Positions 8,051-15,762 of a stretch of DNA of 26,395 bases are shown in pieces (position 1 is the stretch's first letter; each line of letters starts with the position of its first letter). The translations under genes were made by a program, and so were the position numbers. The notes under the pieces were generated by a model that made no database searches, was not told where the DNA came from, and saw only the letters and a list, made by a program, of their open reading frames with translations. Source of the DNA: an uncultured Bacteroides sp. (lineage in GTDB: Bacteria; Bacteroidota; Bacteroidia; Bacteroidales; Bacteroidaceae); the NCBI GenBank assembly GCA_900546645.1, contig URDR01000038.1, forward strand, positions 1-26,395, read 5' to 3'.

Positions 8051-9278
8051 TTTCAAACAGCCGAAGTACGTGCTGCCTGCCATACTCTACCCGTTGCTGC
8101 TGATTAGCGGTTATCTGATATTCGACATTTTCGACACGGAACCGGCAGAAACGGGAAATACGCTGCAAACCACGGAGTTCCTGAACCCGGAACTGCCCCA
8201 GGCACGTGTGGATAACAACGGAGGCATCGACGGCAAATATGAGAGCATGGTGAAATCATACGGCAGAATACAGGACTTTTCCGCCGTGGAGAACATAGAA
8301 CGCAACAACAATAAAGATGACAAAGAAGCATACGAATCCAAATATACGGAAGACGACCTCGCCCTGCTCGACACGGAAGCAGACAGGCGGATGGAAGAAC
8401 TGGAGCGGCTGCGTGAGATGCAGGAACGCTTGCGAAAAAGTGCCGAGAAAGGCGAAGCAATGAACCATGACACCGTTTCCCTACCATCGCTTGATGAGCA
8501 TGAACGCATCGCCCGAAGCGAGCAACGGCGCAAGGAAGCATTGGCGGAACTGGACAAGGCTCTTGCCGAAGCGAGGTCGCAGGGCCGAAAAGGATTGGAA
8601 CCTACACCGGATAATACTGACACATCCGTTTACAGACCGGTGACGACAGGAACGGTGACGGACAGAAATGTAGAAGTGAACGGAAACGCCGTGCATGAGC
8701 TTGGCGATGACGCGGAGACCGGACAGGTGGTGAAAAAAATCAAGACTTCCTCCGACTACTTCCACACCCTTGCGGAGAACGAGCCGGAACCCAAGCTGAT
8801 AAAGGCTATCATTGATGAAAACATCAAAGCAGTGGACGGCTCACGGGTACGGCTCCGCCTGCTCGATGATGTGGAAATCAACGAGACAGTAGTGCCCAAA
8901 GGCTCGTACCTCTATGCCACGATGAGCGGCTTCGGCAACCAGCGTGTGAAAGGCAGCGTGAAAAGCATACTGGTGGACGATGAACTGGTGAAGGTAAGCC
9001 TGTCGCTCTATGATACGGACGGGCTGGAAGGGCTGTACGTGCCGGGCAGCACTTTCCGGGAAACGGCGCAGGACGTGGCTTCCAACGCCATGAACAACAC
9101 AATGAGCATCAACAACGGCACTTCGGGCAACACTTTCTCCCAATGGGGTATGCAGGCTATACAGAACGCCTACCAACGGACAAGCAACGCTCTATCGAAA
9201 GCGGTGAAAAAGAACAAGGCCAAACTGAAGTACGGCACATTCGTGTATCTGGTTAATGGCAGGGAGAAAAGGAAATAA
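8028..9278 (+). CDS. traM: Conjugative transposon protein TraM (VirB10-like)
   Basis: The product is 416 residues. A short cytoplasmic end is followed by a membrane helix (about 12-33, VLPAILYPLLLISGYLIF), then a long charged periplasmic region with a probable coiled coil (about 110-190, rich in E, R and L). The C-terminal domain (about 255-416) includes IDENIKAVDGSRVRLRLLDD, VPKGSYLYATMSGF and VYLVNGREKRK, as in TraM proteins. By homology with VirB10 it should span the periplasm and link the inner-membrane ATPases to the outer-membrane ring with TraN. The start MMIT at 8028 overlaps the end of traL. No frame disruption is seen. Confidence 0.92.
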   Translation: MMITDKINFKQPKYVLPAILYPLLLISGYLIFDIFDTEPAETGNTLQTTEFLNPELPQARVDNNGGIDGKYESMVKSYGRIQDFSAVENIERNNNKDDKEAYESKYTEDDLALLDTEADRRMEELERLREMQERLRKSAEKGEAMNHDTVSLPSLDEHERIARSEQRRKEALAELDKALAEARSQGRKGLEPTPDNTDTSVYRPVTTGTVTDRNVEVNGNAVHELGDDAETGQVVKKIKTSSDYFHTLAENEPEPKLIKAIIDENIKAVDGSRVRLRLLDDVEINETVVPKGSYLYATMSGFGNQRVKGSVKSILVDDELVKVSLSLYDTDGLEGLYVPGSTFRETAQDVASNAMNNTMSINNGTSGNTFSQWGMQAIQNAYQRTSNALSKAVKKNKAKLKYGTFVYLVNGREKRK

Positions 9279-9409
9279 GGTCTTAAACGAGTATAGCATA
9301 TGATAGAATTACATCGGCTTTGAGAAAGAGAAGGTTTATTATGACATCGCCAACAGGCGCATAATGGAAGCATATACAATAACTAATAATGTAATAAATA
9401 GAAAATAAA

Positions 9410-10255
9410 ATGAATGTACGAATTAAAATCTTGAATCTGGTGGCCGGGGTGCTGGCGGTTTGTCCGCTGGCGGCACAGACCACGTATGAGGAAATGGAAC
9501 AACTGACAGTGAATGAACAGGTGACAACGGTGATAACGGCTACCGAGCCGGTTCGCTTCGTGGATATTTCTACGGATAAGGTTGCCGGAGACCAACCTAT
9601 CAACAATACAATCCGGCTGAAACCCAAAGAGGCAGGGTACGAGGACGGCGAAGTGCTTGCCATAGTGACCATCGTGACGGAACGCTACCGCACACAGTAC
9701 GCACTGGTTTATACTACCCGACTAACGGAAGCGGTAACGGACAAAGAGATACACGCGGCAGAGACCACGGCTTACCATAACCCGGCAGTGTCGCTCTCCA
9801 CGGAGGATATGTACCGGTTTGCCCGTAGGATATGGACTTCCCCAGCGAGATACCGGAACGTAAGCTGCAAGCAACACCGTATGAACATGCGCCTGAACAA
9901 TATTTATACCGTAGGCGATTACTTCTTCCTTGACTTCTCGATAGAGAACCGTACACGCATCCGTTTCGATATAGACGAGATACGAGTGAAACTCGCTGAC
10001 AAAAAGATGTCGAAAGCCAGCAATGCGCAAATGATAGAACTGCAACCGGAAATGATACTGGAACAGGGTAAATCGTTCCTGCACGGCTACCGTAACATCG
10101 TGGTGATACGGAAAATGACCTTCCCCAATGACAAGGTGCTGACCATTGAACTAAGCGAAAAGCAGATTTCGGGGCGCAATATCTCGCTGAACATCGACTA
10201 TGAGGATGTGCTGAGTGCGGACAGTTTTAATGAAGTCTTACTTAATGAAGAATGA
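9410..10255 (+). CDS. traN: Conjugative transposon protein TraN (VirB9-like)
   Basis: The product is 281 residues with a signal peptide (residues 1-23, ending VCPLAAQ). The N-terminal β-rich part contains VTTVITATEPVRFVDISTDK, the usual TraN opening, and the middle includes YALVYTTRL. The C-terminal half has NNIYTVGDYFFLDFSIENRT and YRNIVVIRKMTFPNDKVLTI, also typical. TraN corresponds to VirB9 in the outer-membrane core complex and pairs with TraM. A 131-bp gap precedes it, with no ORF of note, and traO begins 11 bp after its stop. Its length is a little short compared with some TraN proteins, but all expected blocks are present. Confidence 0.9.
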   Translation: MNVRIKILNLVAGVLAVCPLAAQTTYEEMEQLTVNEQVTTVITATEPVRFVDISTDKVAGDQPINNTIRLKPKEAGYEDGEVLAIVTIVTERYRTQYALVYTTRLTEAVTDKEIHAAETTAYHNPAVSLSTEDMYRFARRIWTSPARYRNVSCKQHRMNMRLNNIYTVGDYFFLDFSIENRTRIRFDIDEIRVKLADKKMSKASNAQMIELQPEMILEQGKSFLHGYRNIVVIRKMTFPNDKVLTIELSEKQISGRNISLNIDYEDVLSADSFNEVLLNEE

Positions 10256-10260
10256 GGAAT
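10248..10260 (+). repeat. Recurrent tra-operon spacer AAGAATGAGGAAT, copy 2
   Basis: Same 13-mer as at 4224. Here it overlaps the end of traN, whose last codons lie inside it. Confidence 0.6.
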
Positions 10261-10266
10261 TAAGCA

Positions 10267-10788
10267 ATGAAGAATTTTTATTATAAAAAGATATTTGCGG
10301 CAGTGGTAATCCTGTTTACTACTTGTGTTCCGGGATTTGCGGACGACCATAAAGGGAGGTTGCAGATTGGCACCGGATTCTTGTATGAGCGAGGCATGGA
10401 CTTGACGGTGGCTTACGAGCATGAGACACGCTATCATAACGCTTGGGAATATTTCGGGAACGTATATCTGAAATGGGACGAATGCGCTTCGTGCGGCCAC
10501 GTGTGCCCGAAGTCGTTCTGGAACAACTACAACACGTGGGGCTTGGGCGTAGCCTACAAGCCTTGCGTGACACGAGGACGCAACCACCACGGCAACCTGC
10601 GCATAGGCGGTTCGCTCGGCTCTGACCGACACGGCGTAGTGGGCGGCGTACACGCAGGATATGAGCATAGCTACTCCTTACGCAAGGGGTGGCAGGTGTA
10701 CTGGCAGGTGAAAAGCGATCTGATGATTGGCGGGGAGGATTTGTTTCGCACGGGAGTGGTTATCGGGGTGAAGCTGCCGGTGAAATAA
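10267..10788 (+). CDS. traO: Conjugal transfer protein TraO, small outer-membrane β-barrel
   Basis: The product is 173 residues with a signal peptide (residues 1-25, ending CVPGFA). The mature chain alternates short aromatic strands and Gly-rich turns (GRLQIGTGFLYERGMDLTVA, WGLGVAYKPC, LRIGGSLGSD, HAGYEHSYSL, TGVVIGVKLPVK), as expected for an outer-membrane barrel. TraO of Bacteroidetes elements has this size and the ending GVxLP. A cluster of four Cys residues (CASCGHVC near 77-84 and a later KPC) may form disulfides. It follows traN after 11 bp containing the recurrent operon spacer. TraO is thought to be an outer-membrane component of the transfer apparatus. Confidence 0.87.
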   Translation: MKNFYYKKIFAAVVILFTTCVPGFADDHKGRLQIGTGFLYERGMDLTVAYEHETRYHNAWEYFGNVYLKWDECASCGHVCPKSFWNNYNTWGLGVAYKPCVTRGRNHHGNLRIGGSLGSDRHGVVGGVHAGYEHSYSLRKGWQVYWQVKSDLMIGGEDLFRTGVVIGVKLPVK

Positions 10789-10794
10789 AGAATT

Positions 10795-10807
10795 AAGAAT
10801 GAGGAAT
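10795..10807 (+). repeat. Recurrent tra-operon spacer AAGAATGAGGAAT, copy 3
   Basis: Same 13-mer as at 4224, just after the traO stop in the 80-bp gap before the lipoprotein gene. Confidence 0.6.
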
Positions 10808-10868
10808 GAAGAACCGGCTACCTGACACGATAATGAATAATGGCAGGGATAAATAATGAATACGGATA

Positions 10869-11615
10869 ATGATAAATAAGATACAGAACATGAATGGAAT
10901 AAAGATACGAATCGGAGGAATGGCGAAAGCTATATATAATAAGATAGGGAAAGGAATGAGACCAGGGAGAATGGCCTTGGGTATGATGCTGGCCACTATG
11001 TTGGGGTTGGTGGCTTGTGATGAACATCGGGATTTCCCGGACACCGGTATGAAGGTGGGCCATATCCTTTGTACAGACGGTGAGGTAATGAGCTATGAGG
11101 ATTACAACCAATCGGGAAAGGAGGCCATAGCCGTGGTGTTCCACCTGAACCGGGATGAAGCGGTGGCAGGAAACGGATATGCAGTCTATCTACATGACCT
11201 TGCGCCGGAAGCCTTTGCGGACAGCATCGGGATTGTACAGGGCACATCGGCTGACCCAGCAGCCTTGGACGGCAATGAGAACACGTTTGCCTTGTATGAA
11301 ACAACGGAAACCGCTTCACCGATGGCCGAGCAAGTTTTTGATTTATGGAAATATGGGCAGAGTGCCTATGTACCTTCGGTGGCACAGATGCGCCTGCTGT
11401 ATGCCAGCCGTGAGGCGGTGAACCCGTATATCGAGCGGTGCGGCGGTGTGCCTATCCCGGACAGTGCCAACGAATGTTGGTACTGGACTTCGACCGAAGT
11501 GGCCGGACAGGAGGCCGCCAAAGCATGGCTCTACTCGACCGGCAGCGGTGCGATACAGGAAACTCCCAAATGGCAAGCGCACAAAGTACGTCCGATAGTC
11601 ACGCTGAATGAATAA
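10869..11615 (+). CDS. Lipoprotein with DUF1566/Fib_succ-like C-terminal domain
   Basis: The longest frame gives 248 residues, but several in-frame ATGs lie before the lipobox LVAC (Cys50). A start near M30 or M35 would give a normal signal peptide (MALGMMLATMLGLVAC), so the annotated start is probably too far upstream. The mature lipoprotein has a C-terminal region (about 140-248) with VAQMRLLYASREAVNPYIER, CWYWTSTEVAGQEAAKAWLY and HKVRPIVTL. This is the W-Y-W-T-S-T-E ... R-P-I pattern of DUF1566/major-paralogous domains found in many Bacteroidetes surface proteins. Its place between traO and the coupling protein suggests a surface or pilus-associated role in mating. Function is not established from sequence. 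Confidence 0.78.
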   Translation: MINKIQNMNGIKIRIGGMAKAIYNKIGKGMRPGRMALGMMLATMLGLVACDEHRDFPDTGMKVGHILCTDGEVMSYEDYNQSGKEAIAVVFHLNRDEAVAGNGYAVYLHDLAPEAFADSIGIVQGTSADPAALDGNENTFALYETTETASPMAEQVFDLWKYGQSAYVPSVAQMRLLYASREAVNPYIERCGGVPIPDSANECWYWTSTEVAGQEAAKAWLYSTGSGAIQETPKWQAHKVRPIVTLNE

Positions 11616-11633
11616 CCACCCAACAATATCACT

Positions 11634-13817
11634 ATGGAAGAGAGTAAAGAATTGCAGGGAGTATATAAGATATTCCGCACAGCAATCTATGTATCCTTAC
11701 TTATAGAGTTCTTCATGTATGCCATTGACCCGGAAATGATGGACTATTGGAACGGGGTGGTATGCGATGTACATAGCCGTATTAAAAGCTGGTTCCTTTA
11801 CCATGACGACCACTTGGCTTACAGTAAAATTGCCACGTTCGCACTAATATGTATCACCTGCGTTGGAACGAGAAACAAGAAACACTTGGAATTTAACGCA
11901 CGGAAACAGGTGTTGTATCCGTTGGTATGCGGCATCGCACTGCTGATTGTTGCTGTATGGCTATTCAACCTTACGACAGACTTGCGTCTATATTCTCTCC
12001 GGCTGAACATCATCTTATATATGGCGACCTCAGTAGTCGGAACAATATTGGTACACGTGGCCTTGGACAATATATCGAAGTTCCTGAAAGAAGGATTGCT
12101 GAAAGACCGGTTCAACTTGGAAAACGAGAGCTTTGAGCAATGCACGGAACTGGTGGAGAACAAATACTCGGTGAATATCCCGATGCGGTTCTACTATAAA
12201 GGAAAGTTCCGAAAAGGCTGGTGCAACATCACCAACCCGTTTCGTGGCACATGGGTGGTCGGCACCCCCGGTTCGGGAAAGACCTTCTCGATTATCGAGC
12301 CGTTTATCCGGCAACACTCGGCAAAAGGCTTCGCAATGGTGGTATATGATTATAAATGGCCTACCCTTGCTACCAAACTGTACTACCATTATCTTAAAAA
12401 CCAGAAACTCGGCAATCTACCCGAAGGGTGCAAATTCTCGGTAATCAACTTTGTGGATGTGGAATACTCCCGAAGGGTGAACCCCATTCAGCAGAAGTAT
12501 ATCAATAACCTTGCTGCTGCCTCGGAGACGGCCGAGACCCTGTTGGAATCGCTGCAAAAGGGCAAGAAGGAAGGCGGTGGCGGCAGTGACCAGTTCTTCC
12601 AGACCTCGGCGGTGAACTTCCTTGCTGCCTGTATCTACTTCTTTGTGAACTACGAGAAAGAACCCTACGACAAGGAAGGTAACAAATTGCGTGCAGAAAT
12701 GACGGAGGAACCACAGACCAAACGGCTGAAACCTACCGGAAGGGTGCTTGACGCACAGGGGAATGAGGCAGAGCCTGCCTATTGGTTGGGCAAATATTCC
12801 GATATGCCGCATATCCTTTCATTCCTGAATGAAAGTTACCAGACCATTTTTGAAGTACTGGAAACCGACAATGAAGTGGCTCCGCTGTTGGGACCGTTTC
12901 AGACAGCCTTGAAGAACAAGGCAATGGAACAATTAGAGGGTATGATTGGTACGCTGCGTGTCTATACCTCCCGACTTGCCACGAAAGAGAGCTATTGGAT
13001 ATTCCATAAGGACGGTGACGACTTCGACCTGAAGGTGAGCGACCCGAAGAATCCGAGCTATCTACTAATCGCCAATGATCCGGAAATGGAGAGCATTATC
13101 GGTGCGCTGAATGCATTGATATTAAACCGACTGGTAACGCGCGTGAATACCGATCAGGGGAGAAATATCCCGGTGAGCATCATCGTGGATGAGCTACCAA
13201 CACTGTACTTCCATAAAATAGACCGGCTGATAGGTACGGCACGAAGCAACAAGGTAAGTGTGGCGTTGGGCTTTCAGGAGCTTCCGCAGCTTGAAGCGGA
13301 TTATGGCAAAGTAGGTATGCAGAAGATTATCACCACAGTGGGCAATGTGGTATCCGGTTCGGCACGCGCGAAAGAAACCTTGGAATGGCTGAGCAACGAC
13401 ATCTTCGGCAAGGTAGTGCAACTGAAAAAAGGGGTGACGATAGACCGGGATAAAACCAGCATCAACCTGAACGAGAATATGGATAACCTTGTGCCTGCCA
13501 GTAAAATTTCCGATATGGCTACGGGCTGGATATGCGGACAGGTGGCACGCGACTTCACAAAAACAAAAACCGGAATGCGAGACCAGATGAACATACAGGA
13601 GGCTGAGGAATTTAAGACCTCAAAGTTCTTCTGCAAGACAGATTTTGATATGGCATCCATTCAAAAAGAGGAATCGGAATATATACCCTTGCCAAAATTC
13701 TATACGTTCAAATCCAAAGATGCGAGAGAGCGTATCTTATATGCCAATTTCATTCAAGTAAATAAGGATGTAAAGAATATGATTAACGAGATTTTTCGGA
13801 AAAAGAGAGCTATCTAA
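11634..13817 (+). CDS. mobC: Type IV coupling protein (VirD4/TraG/MobC-type ATPase)
   Basis: The product is 727 residues. The N-terminus has about four hydrophobic segments (near 17-35, 60-75, 90-108, 120-145). The ATPase domain has Walker A GTPGSGKT (residues 210-217) and Walker B SIIVDE with D519-E520. After it comes GTARSNKVSVALGFQELPQL, typical of the VirD4/TraG family. It should bring the relaxase-DNA complex to the secretion channel. In Bacteroidetes elements this protein is usually called MobC or TraG-family. It is the last of the GC-rich genes: just after its stop the DNA becomes AT-rich and the functional theme changes. A relaxase gene is not in the window. The gene symbol follows family usage and is less certain than the function. 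Confidence 0.9.
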   Translation: MEESKELQGVYKIFRTAIYVSLLIEFFMYAIDPEMMDYWNGVVCDVHSRIKSWFLYHDDHLAYSKIATFALICITCVGTRNKKHLEFNARKQVLYPLVCGIALLIVAVWLFNLTTDLRLYSLRLNIILYMATSVVGTILVHVALDNISKFLKEGLLKDRFNLENESFEQCTELVENKYSVNIPMRFYYKGKFRKGWCNITNPFRGTWVVGTPGSGKTFSIIEPFIRQHSAKGFAMVVYDYKWPTLATKLYYHYLKNQKLGNLPEGCKFSVINFVDVEYSRRVNPIQQKYINNLAAASETAETLLESLQKGKKEGGGGSDQFFQTSAVNFLAACIYFFVNYEKEPYDKEGNKLRAEMTEEPQTKRLKPTGRVLDAQGNEAEPAYWLGKYSDMPHILSFLNESYQTIFEVLETDNEVAPLLGPFQTALKNKAMEQLEGMIGTLRVYTSRLATKESYWIFHKDGDDFDLKVSDPKNPSYLLIANDPEMESIIGALNALILNRLVTRVNTDQGRNIPVSIIVDELPTLYFHKIDRLIGTARSNKVSVALGFQELPQLEADYGKVGMQKIITTVGNVVSGSARAKETLEWLSNDIFGKVVQLKKGVTIDRDKTSINLNENMDNLVPASKISDMATGWICGQVARDFTKTKTGMRDQMNIQEAEEFKTSKFFCKTDFDMASIQKEESEYIPLPKFYTFKSKDARERILYANFIQVNKDVKNMINEIFRKKRAI

Positions 13818-14011
13818 AAAATATTCCATATTGGTAGAATACAGAAGAATGAGTATGCAAATAGAAAATTAATATTTCTCTCCTCATCTGTTTTTTTTAT
13901 ACAAATTCGATGTAAATAATTGATTTACAAAAACTTTTATTCAATAAACAGTCCTAGTTATGTTTTGAGACATGTTAATTAATCACAAAATGCTCATTGA
14001 TTATTTTATAA
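13818..14011 (+). other. AT-rich intergenic region upstream of the pore-forming lipoprotein gene
   Basis: This marks the boundary between the tra genes and the AT-rich cargo; no convincing ORF is present. It contains TAGAATA (13835-13841), TATGCAAATAGAAA (13854-13867) and ATGTAAATAATTGATTT (13910-13926), which recur in the same order at 16551-16652. It also contains ATAAACAGTCC at 13945-13955, which repeats the left half of the operator at 14012. No strong terminator hairpin was found after the coupling-protein gene. Confidence 0.6.
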
Positions 14012-14025
14012 ACAGTCCGTACTGT
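14012..14025. promoter_or_regulatory. Palindromic operator, copy 1 (ACAGT-N4-ACTGT)
   Basis: The sequence is ACAGTCCGTACTGT: an inverted repeat of ACAGT/ACTGT around four bases. It is one of three such sites in the window, each upstream of a gene in the AT-rich half. This copy ends 2 bp before a TATATTTG -7 box, so a bound protein would cover the -35/-10 interval. The regulator is not visible in the window. Confidence 0.62.
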
Positions 14026-14027
14026 TA

Positions 14028-14035
14028 TATATTTG
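14028..14035 (+). promoter_or_regulatory. Bacteroidetes -7 box before the pore-forming lipoprotein gene
   Basis: TATATTTG is an exact match to the TAnnTTTG -7 consensus. A good -33 TTTG is not present at the usual distance. The start would fall near 14042, inside the 14-bp palindrome AAAGTTGCAACTTT (14039-14052), leaving a leader of about 50 nt. Confidence 0.55.
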
Positions 14036-14038
14036 CAA

Positions 14039-14052
14039 AAAGTTGCAACTTT
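14039..14052. promoter_or_regulatory. 14-bp perfect palindrome at the inferred transcription start
   Basis: AAAGTTGCAACTTT is a perfect inverted repeat with no loop, lying directly after the -7 box and over the probable start site. It could be a second operator. No other copy was seen in the window. Confidence 0.35.
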
Positions 14053-14091
14053 AAAAACATTTAACAGTTTTTTAGATTAAAAATTAAATTC

Positions 14092-15354
14092 ATGAAAAAG
14101 ATTTTTTTTGTTATCGCCGCAATCGTTGTGAGCTTACTTTTGCACTCATGTGGAAATGATTACAATGACGTTTTAGAAATTGATAATTCTATTATTCAAA
14201 CTCGTGCCTTAAATGTTGATAGTATTGATAAAGGAGAGATTATACCTGTGCCAGAATCTCCTCATAAACGAAAAGATCTAAGTCTTTATTTTATAAATGA
14301 GAACAGTTCATTTTTTGATATAAGAGAACTTCCTGTAAACATAATTGTAAGAGAAAACACTCATAACTCTGAGGCGAGATATTTAACCTCCAATGGAGTG
14401 CAATCTGAAGTAAGCATGGAGCCTAGGAATGACTCTGATAATCAAAAATTTAAGTTGTACATAATGCCATTAACTGGATATATATACATCAAGGATTATC
14501 AAGATCATTTGTTGTCTTTGGGAGTATATACTAATGCTCCAGATGTACGTGTTTTATATATTAAAGATGGAACTTCTTCTCAGGGAGCTTGCTGGGATTT
14601 TCTCAAGGGAGAGCAAAGAGAGAAATCTAATATATTAGAGAATGCAGATGCGATAGCACAAGGTCCTGGTGGAATGTGGGATGTATATAATGAAGTCATT
14701 GGTGTGAAAAATTCAAAGATATATTTTGATAAATATAGAAATAGTGCTACGCAAGAATTTGAAATTAGATTAGTTGAAGATTTGACTATAGTTAGCGGTC
14801 CAACATATGATTTGGCAGGAGTTACACCTGAAGAAAAGCCAAGTTATATATTACGTGGTACAGTTCACAATAGATATACAACTCCTACTCAGATGACTAT
14901 TCAATATACAGAAGGAGCAAATGTATCATCCTCATTTCAAGAAAGTAATTCATATACTACGACTGTTAACGCAAATACTGGAATAAATACTCCCATTTTT
15001 TCTTTTGGTGGTAGTCTCTCATCTAGCAATACTTATGGATTTTCATATACAAATGGTACTGTAAAAAACATTTCATATATGTTTAACCAAACAGTTACTG
15101 TAGAACCTCTTTCTTCTGTAAGAGTTACAGCCGTTGTCAAAAATTACCATGTGTCTTGTGATTATAATGCTCTTGTGGAAGGTCGTTCAGGGAGACGTTT
15201 CACTATTTATGGAAGATGGAATGGTATATCTTGTGCTGATGTTGATTATGAAATTGAACCTTTAGATGCTAATGGAAATGCAATAAAAAAAATTAGATTA
15301 AAGGGGAAGATTAACGAACCTTTAGACTTAACCAGAAAAGCGTTGAACTATTAA
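14092..15354 (+). CDS. Lipoprotein with aerolysin/ETX-MTX2-like pore-forming region
   Basis: The product is a 420-residue lipoprotein: signal peptide 1-19, lipobox LHSC with Cys20, followed by GNDYND; acidic residues just after the Cys suit export to the cell surface in Bacteroidetes. Residues about 60-240 are β-rich (FKLYIMPLTGYIYIKDYQDH, LLSLGVYTNAPDVRVLYI, SATQEFEIRLVEDL) and recall ricin-type lectin repeats. Residues about 250-370 have the aerolysin/ETX-MTX2 signature pattern: paired strands, a long Ser/Thr-rich alternating stretch (VSSSFQESNSYTTTVNANTG, then FSFGGSLSSSNTYGFSY), then TVTVEPLSSVRVTAVVKNYH. That pattern is the membrane-inserting hairpin in this family. I infer a β-pore-forming antibacterial or host-directed toxin. 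It is AT-rich, preceded by operator copy 1, and followed 10 bp later by a small lipoprotein. Confidence 0.72.
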   Translation: MKKIFFVIAAIVVSLLLHSCGNDYNDVLEIDNSIIQTRALNVDSIDKGEIIPVPESPHKRKDLSLYFINENSSFFDIRELPVNIIVRENTHNSEARYLTSNGVQSEVSMEPRNDSDNQKFKLYIMPLTGYIYIKDYQDHLLSLGVYTNAPDVRVLYIKDGTSSQGACWDFLKGEQREKSNILENADAIAQGPGGMWDVYNEVIGVKNSKIYFDKYRNSATQEFEIRLVEDLTIVSGPTYDLAGVTPEEKPSYILRGTVHNRYTTPTQMTIQYTEGANVSSSFQESNSYTTTVNANTGINTPIFSFGGSLSSSNTYGFSYTNGTVKNISYMFNQTVTVEPLSSVRVTAVVKNYHVSCDYNALVEGRSGRRFTIYGRWNGISCADVDYEIEPLDANGNAIKKIRLKGKINEPLDLTRKALNY

Positions 15355-15364
15355 TATTTTTATT

Positions 15365-15676
15365 ATGATAAAGTGGCTGTATATATTACTTTGTTGCATA
15401 ATTTATTCTTGCAAGCCATTACATATAATCACAGGCAATAATAACTATATAGCAAAATCTAATGGCGTAGTCATAATGGCAACTTATAGCAATGGCTACG
15501 TCCTTGATTCATTGGGAAAAACAATCGCTACTTATAGTAATGGCTACGTCCTTGATTCATTAGGAAAAACAATCGCTACTTATAGTAATGGTTATGTCCA
15601 TGATTCGTTAAGAAAAACAATCGCTACTTATAGTAATGGTTATGTTTACACCATATATAGGGAACCTAAAAAATGA
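15365..15676 (+). CDS. Small tandem-repeat lipoprotein, candidate immunity partner
   Basis: The product is 103 residues with a signal peptide and lipobox (IYSC, Cys16). From residue 39 it consists of 16-residue repeats ATYSNGYV-[LH]-DSL-[GR]-KTI: three full units and a partial fourth, then a short end YTIYREPKK. Each unit reads as two short strands with a turn, consistent with a small β-sheet or β-meander. It starts 10 bp after the pore-forming lipoprotein stop, so both are likely co-transcribed. Small lipoproteins next to toxin genes often protect the producer; immunity is inferred here from context only. After the Cys there are no acidic residues, so it may stay on the periplasmic side. I do not recognise a named family. 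Confidence 0.72.
   Translation: MIKWLYILLCCIIYSCKPLHIITGNNNYIAKSNGVVIMATYSNGYVLDSLGKTIATYSNGYVLDSLGKTIATYSNGYVHDSLRKTIATYSNGYVYTIYREPKK
15479..15646 (+). repeat. In-frame 48-bp tandem repeat within the small lipoprotein gene
   Basis: Three units of 48 bp (15479-15526, 15527-15574, 15575-15622) and a fourth partial unit of 24 bp. Units 1 and 2 differ at only a few bases; unit 3 has more changes. Because 48 is a multiple of three, gain or loss of units keeps the frame. Confidence 0.95.
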
Positions 15677-15708
15677 AAAACATTGTAATATTAGAGCTTC
15701 TTTATAGA

Positions 15709-15762
15709 TAAATTGCAGAAATCTATTATTCCTGAAATACAATAATAGATTTCTGCAATTTA
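15709..15762. terminator. 22-bp perfect hairpin, probable bidirectional terminator
   Basis: The left arm 15709-15730 and right arm 15741-15762 are perfect reverse complements over 22 bp, with a 10-nt loop (CCTGAAATAC). It lies 33 bp after the stop of the repeat lipoprotein gene. The arms end in A/T runs on both sides, so it can work in both directions. It probably ends the two-gene toxin unit. Confidence 0.75.

Noticed and set aside
15479..15646. CRISPR-like array
   Set aside because: The 48-bp units are contiguous without spacers and encode an in-frame protein repeat.
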